From Clostridium cellulovorans 743B (GTDB taxonomy: Bacteria > Bacillota > Clostridia > Clostridiales > Clostridiaceae), in contig NC_014393.1 in the NCBI RefSeq assembly GCF_000145275.1, positions 1,550,001 through 1,614,000 on the forward strand: a stretch of DNA of 64,000 nucleotides, read 5' to 3'. The position numbers were made by a program, and so were the translations under genes. Positions 43,540 to 51,700 of the stretch are shown in pieces. Within the stretch, counting starts at the first letter, position 1, and each line of letters begins with the position of its first letter. Under the pieces are notes generated by a model. The model was not told where the DNA came from and did not search any database. It was given only the letters and a program-made list of their open reading frames with translations.

Positions 43540-46500
43540 ATGAAAATAAGAAAAAATAATAGAATATTAAGTTTATCATTAGTACTAGCTTTAGTTTTTA
43601 CTGCGATATTTCCAGGAATAAGTGCTAAAGCTGAGGGGACGAATACAGTTATTCTAGAAGAACGCTTCGATGGATTAAGTGGAACATCGTTCCCTAATGG
43701 CTGGACGCAAAATGCTTTGTCATATTACGACAAAGCTGCTAGTAGTGGGAAAACACCACCATCTGCAAAGTTTGGTACAATGGGTTCTAGTCTTACTACT
43801 AAAGAGTTTTCTTTATCAGGAAATGCTGAATTAAGCTTTTATATTAAAGGAAATAGTACTTCAGCAAATAGTGCTCTTTTAATAGAAAAGAAAAGTGCTG
43901 AGGTTTGGGCAACTTTAGAAAACATTATTCCAATTCCTACTAGTGGAGAAAATAAGAAAATTCAATTAACGTCAGATGTAACAGCAATAAGATTTACTTA
44001 TACTAAGGATGTGGGGAATGTTGCTCTAGATGACATAGTTATAACTCAAATTGCACCAGTTCAAGTTATAAATGTAATAAGCATAACTGTTCCAGAAAAT
44101 ATTGCTTTAATAGAAGGGCAAAATAGCCAAATTGAAGCTACAGTGCTTCCAACAAATGCAACTAACAAAAATGTTAAATGGGCATCTGAAGATGCGACTA
44201 TTGCAACTGTTGCTAATGGAAAGGTTACAGCAGTAAAAGAAGGAACTACAAAAGTAACAGCGACAACTGAGGATGGTAGTAAAGTGGCTTCATGTTCTAT
44301 TACTGTAAGTAAAAAGCCTATAGTTATAGATACAAAACCTCAAATTGCACATGTTACTCCTGTAAAGGGTACATATACAAATTCAGAATTTAAACCAACA
44401 ATAAGTGCAAAATATACTGCAGTTAATGGAATAGATGTTACAGCAGTTAAATTAACTGTTGATGGAACAGATGTGACTTCAGCGGCAACAATAAATGATA
44501 GTGAGATAGTGTACAAACCTTCGACTAATCTGGTAGAAGGAGAACACAAAGTTACATTGACTGTAAAAAATAAAGAGTCCGTTCAAGAATCAGCAGAAGA
44601 AAGCTGGAATTTCTTTGTGGGACAACAAACAAAGGAAAATTACAACATATATTATGGACAATTACATAGTCATACAACAGATTCAGATGGACAAGGTACA
44701 CCACAAGATGCGTATACATATGCAAGAGATGAAGGAAAGTTAGATTTCTTTGCAGTAACTGACCATTCTAATTCTTTAGATAATGATAGTGCTTGTAACA
44801 TAACAAACGGAAGTGCGAGTACTGAATGGACAAAACTTCATCAAACAGCAGATTCATTTAATCAAGATAATAAATTCGTAGCTATAGCTGCATATGAAAT
44901 GACTTGGAGTAAAGGTACTGGCGGATACGGACATATGAATACTTTTAACAGTGTGGGCTTTGAGTCAAGAAATAATTCAACTATGGATTTAAAGAAATAT
45001 TATGATACTATCGCAGCTCAGCCACAAACTATTTCTCAATTTAATCATCCAGGAAATACCTTTGGAGATTTTAATGATTTTTCACTTTATAGTCCAGCGG
45101 TTGACAATGTTATCAACTTAATTGAAGTTGGTAATGGTGAAGGTCCTGTAAGGTCAAGTGGATATTTCCCAAGTTATGAATACTATACAAGAGCTTTAGA
45201 TAAAGGTTGGCATGTTGCTCCAACAAATAACCAAGACAACCATAAAGGAAAATGGGGTACTGCTAATGATGCTAGAACTGTTATTTTAGCAAAAGATTTA
45301 ACTAGAGATAGTTTTTACGATGCAATAAGACAAAATAGGGTATATGCAACAGAAGATAAGAATTTTGAAGTAAAATATTATGTTAATAATGCAGTAATGG
45401 GATCTACTTTACCAAATCCAGAAAAATTAGACATAAGTGTATCTTTTAAAGATAATGATTTAACTGATAAAGTAAGTAAGGTTTCAATTATAGCAAATGG
45501 TGGAACTGTAGTAGAAACTAAAAACTTTGATACAAATGAAGGGACTTGGGATTTACAGCTTGATTCAAAATATAGCTATTACTATGTAAAGGTAGAACAA
45601 GCAGATAAAGATATAGCTGTAACAGCTCCAGTTTGGACTTCAGAGGTTACTCCAGTTGGAATATCTAAGTTAGAGGTATCTCAAAATCCACAAATAGTGA
45701 ATAAGGTTACAGATTTTACTGCTACTTTATATAACAATGGATCACAAGAGTTGAATAATGTAAAAGTTGAATATTTTAAGAATAGTATAACTCAAGAAAA
45801 CAAACTTTCAGAAGAAACCATAGCTTCTATTGCACCAGCGGGTGTTGTTAGCTCAAAATTGGCGTGGACACCAAGTAGTGCAGGAAATTACAATATTTAT
45901 GTTCAAATGACGGTAAATGTTAGTGGAACAGATAAAGTATTCTCTCAAAGCATTCCATTTAATGTGTTTAATGAAGGTGAAATAGCAAAAATAGTAATAG
46001 ATGCAGGACATTATAATCAATATGTATCTGGTCAATATAAGAACAGCATCCTTGGGCTTGATAAGCTTGTTAAAGCAAAGAATATGATGCTTGTTCAAAA
46101 TACTGATGAATTAACATCTTCAGATTTAGAGGGAGTTCCAATGCTTTTAATCACAGACCCTCAAGGTTATATCGATACAAAAAATGCATTGACTAGTTCT
46201 AAATTTACTGCTGCAGAACTTGAAGTTATAAAGAATTATGTACAAAATGGTGGTACTGTAGTTATAACTTCTAGAGCAGACTATGACGATAAGAAAGTAA
46301 AAGACGGTGATGAATATCAAAACTCAGTACAAGGAAATAGTGTCTTAGAAGCAATCGGTTCTAACTTGAGATTTAACGATGATGAAGTTGTAGACGACAC
46401 TGTAAATGGTGGACAAAACTATAGATTATACTTCAAAAATTATCTATCATCTAAATTTGGCTTAACAAATAATATTGTTGATGGATACACTTACAGTGCA

Positions 46501-48306
46501 TATAGTGGATGTTCTGTAGTGCTTAAAGCTGGTGGAAATGATGCAAATGTAGATTGGCTTGTAAAAGGTCATGATACAACATATAGTTTAGATTCAGACG
46601 GAGGCCTTGATGCAGTTGCTGTTAATAAGGGTGATATATATTCTTTAGCAGCAGAAAAATTACCAAGTGGAGGAAAGGTTGTTGTTGCTGGTACAACTTT
46701 CTTCTCAGACTTTGAAATACAAGCAACAGATAATGCATATTCAAATTCAACTATCTTTAACAATGTGTTAGCTTGGGCAACAATGCCAAAACAAGTTGAT
46801 ATAGCTGAAATAAGAAAAGATGAAAATAAAGATGGCGTATATGATAATTTAGGAAAGCGTTTTGTGGTAGAAGGTACTGTTACAAGTGCATCAACAAAAG
46901 CTGTAAAAAATACTGCTTTCTTTGATTGTATGTATATCCAAGATGCAACTGGTGGTACAAATATCTTTGGATTAGCTAAAAAGGCAATACCACTTGGAGC
47001 AAAGGTTAGAATTACTGGTACTGTAAAAGAATATGAAGGGGATTTAGAACTTGGCATTAATGATGAAAATACAGATATCACAGTTATTGATAGCAATGTT
47101 CAATTAGTAAATCCTACTGAACTTACAACAAAAGCAAGTATGCTAAAAGAAAATCAAGGTTTATTGATTAAAGTGCAAGGTAAAGTTACAAAGCTCACGG
47201 ATAATGAAATTTTCTTAGACGATGGAAGTGGTGTAGCTAGAGTTTACCTTAATGGATATATTGGGGACGAAACTGACAATCCAACTGGAAAATGGGATAG
47301 TACAATTAAAGTTGGAGATACTGTTAGTGCTATAGGCTTAGGTTCAGAAGATACAGTAGGTACAAGATTGAGAGTTAGAAATAGTTCTGAAATTAAGAAA
47401 GTTTCTTCAGGAACAAAGCCAACGGATCCAACGAACCCAACGGATCCAGCAAACCCGACGGATCCAACAAACCCGACGGATCCAACAAACCCGACGGATC
47501 CAACAAACCCGACGGATCCAACGAACCCGACGGATCCAACGGATCCAACGAACCCAACGGATCCAACAAATCCAACAGATAAACCAAGCACTGTTACTAT
47601 AGATAATAATGTTGACAAAAATGCAGTGATTGAAGCTATAAAAGATGCTACTACAATTTATGTTAAAACTTCAAAAACTCCAGTAGTAAGTAAAGACGTA
47701 TTTAACTTAGTTAAAGGCACTAATAAAACTATTACATTTATTGGAGACAAGGTAACTTGGACAATGAAAGGTTTTGACATAAATGCAGAAGTAGCAACAG
47801 ATATAGATTTATCTTTAAAGACTATTACAGATGATTTAAAGAACAACATGATTAAAGCTTATGGTAAAGGTGCAAATATATCACCATTCTCTTTTGCTTA
47901 TGATGGTGCTCTTCCTGCAATGACATCAATAAAAGTATATGTAGGAACTGAGTGGAGCAATAAGGTTGTTAATGTTTATAGATACTATCCAGGAGATGAT
48001 AAAGTAGAATTAATAAAGGAAAAGGTTACTGTTGATAGTGAAGGATATATAACTTATGAAGCAAATCACTGTAGTGATTACTTTGTAACAGAAGTTGGAA
48101 CAAAAATTCCGGACGAAAACAAAAATCCAGGCGTACAAAATCCAACACTGGTAGCACCAGTGACAATCACAACTAACGTAGCAGAAGGACTTCCACAGAC
48201 TGGTTCAAGCTTTAATGAAGCTGTGCTTGTTAAATTAGGTGCATTGCTTATGATTGGTGGTGCATTAATAGTTCTTTATGGAAGAAGAAAAAAAGAAACT
48301 AATTAA
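43540..48306 (+). CDS. Sortase-anchored multidomain protein with PHP (CehA/McbA-like) hydrolase domain
   Basis: This 1,588-residue surface protein has, in order: a signal peptide ending near ISAKA; a beta-sandwich region; a Big_2 immunoglobulin-like domain (about 185-258); a second Ig-like region; a PHP metallohydrolase domain with QLHSHTTDSDG (His376, His378) and VTDHSN (Asp408, His409), AAYEMTW, FNHPGN and NNQDNHKG; a CARDB-like domain; a DUF4350-like domain (ELEVIKNYVQNGGTVVITSR); an OB-fold region (VVEGTVTSASTKA, VRITGTVKEYEGDLELGI); a DPTNPT spacer (about 1292-1350); and a sorting signal LPQTG (1551-1555), hydrophobic segment and RRKK tail. The PHP domain probably cleaves a phosphoester or similar bond; the substrate is unknown. 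The first small-RNA-like element lies right behind the gene. Confidence 0.85.
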   Translation: MKIRKNNRILSLSLVLALVFTAIFPGISAKAEGTNTVILEERFDGLSGTSFPNGWTQNALSYYDKAASSGKTPPSAKFGTMGSSLTTKEFSLSGNAELSFYIKGNSTSANSALLIEKKSAEVWATLENIIPIPTSGENKKIQLTSDVTAIRFTYTKDVGNVALDDIVITQIAPVQVINVISITVPENIALIEGQNSQIEATVLPTNATNKNVKWASEDATIATVANGKVTAVKEGTTKVTATTEDGSKVASCSITVSKKPIVIDTKPQIAHVTPVKGTYTNSEFKPTISAKYTAVNGIDVTAVKLTVDGTDVTSAATINDSEIVYKPSTNLVEGEHKVTLTVKNKESVQESAEESWNFFVGQQTKENYNIYYGQLHSHTTDSDGQGTPQDAYTYARDEGKLDFFAVTDHSNSLDNDSACNITNGSASTEWTKLHQTADSFNQDNKFVAIAAYEMTWSKGTGGYGHMNTFNSVGFESRNNSTMDLKKYYDTIAAQPQTISQFNHPGNTFGDFNDFSLYSPAVDNVINLIEVGNGEGPVRSSGYFPSYEYYTRALDKGWHVAPTNNQDNHKGKWGTANDARTVILAKDLTRDSFYDAIRQNRVYATEDKNFEVKYYVNNAVMGSTLPNPEKLDISVSFKDNDLTDKVSKVSIIANGGTVVETKNFDTNEGTWDLQLDSKYSYYYVKVEQADKDIAVTAPVWTSEVTPVGISKLEVSQNPQIVNKVTDFTATLYNNGSQELNNVKVEYFKNSITQENKLSEETIASIAPAGVVSSKLAWTPSSAGNYNIYVQMTVNVSGTDKVFSQSIPFNVFNEGEIAKIVIDAGHYNQYVSGQYKNSILGLDKLVKAKNMMLVQNTDELTSSDLEGVPMLLITDPQGYIDTKNALTSSKFTAAELEVIKNYVQNGGTVVITSRADYDDKKVKDGDEYQNSVQGNSVLEAIGSNLRFNDDEVVDDTVNGGQNYRLYFKNYLSSKFGLTNNIVDGYTYSAYSGCSVVLKAGGNDANVDWLVKGHDTTYSLDSDGGLDAVAVNKGDIYSLAAEKLPSGGKVVVAGTTFFSDFEIQATDNAYSNSTIFNNVLAWATMPKQVDIAEIRKDENKDGVYDNLGKRFVVEGTVTSASTKAVKNTAFFDCMYIQDATGGTNIFGLAKKAIPLGAKVRITGTVKEYEGDLELGINDENTDITVIDSNVQLVNPTELTTKASMLKENQGLLIKVQGKVTKLTDNEIFLDDGSGVARVYLNGYIGDETDNPTGKWDSTIKVGDTVSAIGLGSEDTVGTRLRVRNSSEIKKVSSGTKPTDPTNPTDPANPTDPTNPTDPTNPTDPTNPTDPTNPTDPTDPTNPTDPTNPTDKPSTVTIDNNVDKNAVIEAIKDATTIYVKTSKTPVVSKDVFNLVKGTNKTITFIGDKVTWTMKGFDINAEVATDIDLSLKTITDDLKNNMIKAYGKGANISPFSFAYDGALPAMTSIKVYVGTEWSNKVVNVYRYYPGDDKVELIKEKVTVDSEGYITYEANHCSDYFVTEVGTKIPDENKNPGVQNPTLVAPVTITTNVAEGLPQTGSSFNEAVLVKLGALLMIGGALIVLYGRRKKETN
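47419..47580 (+). repeat. 18-bp tandem repeats encoding a DPTNPT spacer
   Basis: About nine copies of an 18-base unit (CCAACGGATCCAACAAAC-like) encode the Asp-Pro-Thr-Asn-Pro-Thr stalk before the LPQTG anchor. The units differ mainly at third positions. This kind of repeat changes copy number easily and sets the length of wall-spanning stalks. Confidence 0.85.
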
Positions 48307-48310
48307 TTCT

Positions 48311-48344
48311 TTGACACAAAAATGACATAATAACGGGATATAAT
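48311..48344 (+). promoter_or_regulatory. Promoter of small-RNA element copy 1, with TGACA direct repeats
   Basis: TTGACA (48311) and ATGACA (48322) are 11 bases apart, and TATAAT starts at 48339, 17 bases after the second box. A TTGACA-to-TATAAT gap of 22 is too long for a plain sigma-A promoter; the paired boxes look like a response-regulator site around -35. All three copies keep this spacing. Confidence 0.6.
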
Positions 48345-48350
48345 GAAAAT

Positions 48351-48417
48351 ATGATAGATAACATTTTTCATTGATCCCCCTATAAAAACATTGGTATCCC
48401 CGTACCAATGTTTTTTT
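48351..48417 (+). ncRNA. Small-RNA candidate, C-rich, copy 1
   Basis: After the TATAAT comes a short 5' hairpin (GAAAA... with TTTTTC), a single-stranded GATCCCCCTAT, and a terminator hairpin AAACATTGGTA / TACCAATGTTT with loop TCCCCG and seven Ts. Expected length is about 67 nt. The C runs are placed where they are unpaired, as in UCCC-motif RNAs of Staphylococcus that block G-rich SD sites. It also serves as terminator for the LPXTG gene. Confidence 0.6.
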
Positions 48418-48420
48418 GCG

Positions 48421-48725
48421 TGGAATGAATTCTTCTAAAAGAAGTTTTTATTAACCAACAATTACAAGCTCGTAGGTTTTGTATATTCGAGTTTGGTGGA
48501 ATAGTATAAGAGGCTTATTTTGAAGTAGGTTATTTCCAGAAAACCTAGATAGTTAGTGGGAAATATCTCCTTTTTTCTAAAGTTTAAAGAGTTAAAATTT
48601 AATTCAATGCGATTTTCGACATGTGTTTGGTAGAAACATATAAAATTAACATGTTATATATTGATATAAATTCAATGCTAATGTAAAATGAAGGAGAAAT
48701 AACAAATGGATTAGAAGAACGAAAG
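48421..48725. other. Leader of the first giant repeat gene
   Basis: No gene-sized frame. The best SD (AAGGAG, 48691-48696) points to ATG 48706, which stops after two codons (ATG GAT TAG). The next in-line starts are 48726 and 48738, in another frame. Confidence 0.45.
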
Positions 48726-48737
48726 ATGGGGGGCAAA

Positions 48738-51700
48738 ATGGAGAATTTATGTGAAAATAAAAAGTTTCAATTTATTGATAATAGATATATTAGCGCAATT
48801 ATATTTGTAATATCACTTACATACATCCTGATTTTTAATGGCATGCTTAATGTTAATGCTGCGGAAGTTATTAAGAATAATGGATTGGAATCTAGACATA
48901 TTTGTTTAGGACCAGATAATGCAGATTATTCATATAGCGACTCTTTCCAATCAAACGATATTAATGTTTGTGTGTGTGGTCATAATTTTTGTGGACAACT
49001 GGGAACATGTGATACTAATAGGCAAGGGTTAGCATTAGCAGTACAAGCTCACAAAAGCAATGTAAAGCAAATTATGAGTAAATACAGGACAATTTTTTAT
49101 ATGAAAAGAGATATAATCGCTTGGATTACTGGTTATAATTGTTTTGGCAAGTGCGGAATAGGTAAGGAGTGTCATTGTAGACCTATCCCAACAATAGTCA
49201 CTAAATTAACACAGTTCCAAAAGGCAACAAATGCAGTGGTGAAGGCAGAAACAAGTAAGAAGCAAACAGATGTGATTATAGCACAAAGTCTAGTGAATGA
49301 CTTGTTGGCTTCAGCAGATAAAACTAATTTGAACAATAGGTTAATAAACCTTCGAAACTCAATAAATTTGGCTATTGCCGAAGATGCAGTTCTTAAAGTT
49401 GGAGAAAGTTTAAAACAAATAGATTTTGAGCATGCAAAATTTCTAGTTGATGAAGTTTTGAGTTCTACAGATAAAGATAGCATGTTAAATCAATTATTTG
49501 TTTTTCAAACTTTGATAGATACAAATAACGCAACAAATTTAGTAATTAAAGCAGAGGAAAGTAAAAAACAAATAGATGTAGCTAGAGCAAAAGACTTGGT
49601 AAATACGTTACCGGATTCTACAGATGTAACTAGTTTACTAAATCGGTTAGTAAAGGTTCAGGATGATATAGATTTAATTAACGCAACAAATGCAGTAATC
49701 AATGCAGAAACTAGCAAGCAACAAGTAGATATTATTATAGCAACAAGTTTAGTGAATGATTTGCCGAATTCTGTAGGTAAAACTGATTTAGCAAGTAGGT
49801 TAGCAGTTGTTCAGAAAAATATAAATAAAGAAATGAGTTTAACTAATGTAATAAGTACAGTGATTAAAGCAGAAGAGAGTAAGGTACAAGAAGAGGTAGA
49901 TAAGGCGAGAAATTTAGTGAATGCCTTACCAGAAATTGCAGAAAAAGTTAGACTATTAGATAGATTAGTTGTTGTTCAAAATGCTATAGATTTAACTAAT
50001 GCAGAAAATGCAGTAACTAAAGCAGAAGAAAGTAAGCAACAATTAGATGTAGATAGAGCAACAAGTCTAGTTAATGCTTTGACAGCTTTAGCAGATAAAA
50101 CAGACTTATCAAACAGACTAGGTGCTGTGCAAAAAATTATAAATGAAGAAATAAATTTAACAAACGCAAAATGTGCAGTGGTTAAGGCGGAAGAAACTAA
50201 ACGACAAGAAGATATAGATTTGGCAATGAGATTAGCTAATGCTTTGCCAGAGTATACAGAAAAGACTAGTTTATTAAACCGATTAGCAAGTGTTCAAAAT
50301 GAAATAAATAAATCAATAAATTTAAACAATGCAATAAGTGCAGTAGTTAATGCAGAAACAAGTAAGCAGCAAATAGATGTGGATAAGGCAATAAAGTTAG
50401 TGAACACTTTATCAGATCCAATAGATAAAATCAACCTGTTAGATAGACTCACCATTGTTCAAAATAATATAGATTTAACTAATGCAACAAATGTGGTGGT
50501 TAAAGCAGAACAAACTAAGCAACAAGTAGATGTTAGTATAGCAATAAGCTTAGTGAACGCGTTACCAGACTCTGCAGAAAAAACTAGTTTATTAAATCGA
50601 TTAGCAAGTGTTCAAAACGAAATAAATAAATCAACAGATTTAGCCAATGCAATAAGTTCAGTAGTTAATGCAGAAACAACTAAACAGCAAGGTGATGTCA
50701 ATAAAGCAATAAGCTTAGTGAAGATTTTATCAGAATCAACAGATAAAAATAATTTATTAGATAGACTGGTGAATGTTCAAAATAATATAGATTTAACTAA
50801 TGCAACCAATACGGTGGCAAAAGCAGAAGAAAGCAAACAACAATCATATGTAGATAGGGCAATGAGCCTAGTAAATTCTTTACCAGACTCTGTAGAAAAA
50901 GCTAGTTTATTAAGCCGATTAGCAAATGTTCAAAATGAAATAAATAAATCAACGGATTTAACCAATGCAATAAGTGCAGTGACCAAAGCGGAAGAAAGTA
51001 AGCAACAAGTAGATGTAGATAGGGCTAAAAGTCTAGTGAACACTTTACCAGACTCTGCAGAGAAAAATAGCTTACTAAACAGGTTAGCCAGTGTTCAGAA
51101 TTATATAGATAAATCAATAGATTTGATTAATGCAACAGATGCAGTAGATAAGGCAGAAACAACTAAACAACAAATAGATGTGGATAAGGCAAAAAGCCTA
51201 ATAATAGCTTTATTAGACTCTACAGAAAAAACTAACTTGCTGGGTAGACTTGCGATTCTTCAAAATAGTATAGATTTAAATAATGCAACAAATGCGGTGG
51301 TTAAAGCAGAGGAAAGTAAGCAACAGGTAGAGGTAGATAAATCAATAAGTCTAGTGAAGACTTTACCAGACTCTGCAGAAAAAACTAGTTTATTAAACAG
51401 ATTAGCAAGTGTTCAAAATGAAATAAATAAATCAATAAATTTAACTAATGCAATAAGTGCAGTAGTTAATGCAGAAACAAGTAAGCAACAAATAGATGTG
51501 GATAAGGCAATAAATCTAGTGAACACTTTATCAGATCCAATAGATAAAACCAACTTGTTAGATAGACTCACCATTGTTCAAAATAATATAGATTTAACTA
51601 ATGCAACAAATGTGGTGGTTAAAGCAGAACAAACTAAGCAACAAGTAGATGTTAGTATAGCGAAAAGCTTAGTGAACGCGTTACTAGACTCTGCAGAAAA

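Noticed and set aside
47244..47618. Minus-strand frame with GFVGSV repeats over the DPTNPT stalk
   Set aside because: It is the mirror of the 18-bp repeats in the plus-strand LPXTG gene and has no SD.
48311..48344. Simple sigma-A reading of TTGACA ... TATAAT
   Set aside because: The spacer would be 22 bases in every copy; the paired TGACA boxes explain the pattern better.
48351..48375. Peptide MIDNIFH coded by the small-RNA element
   Set aside because: The ATG lies at the expected transcript 5' end without SD, and the frame is not kept in copy 2, while the RNA features are.
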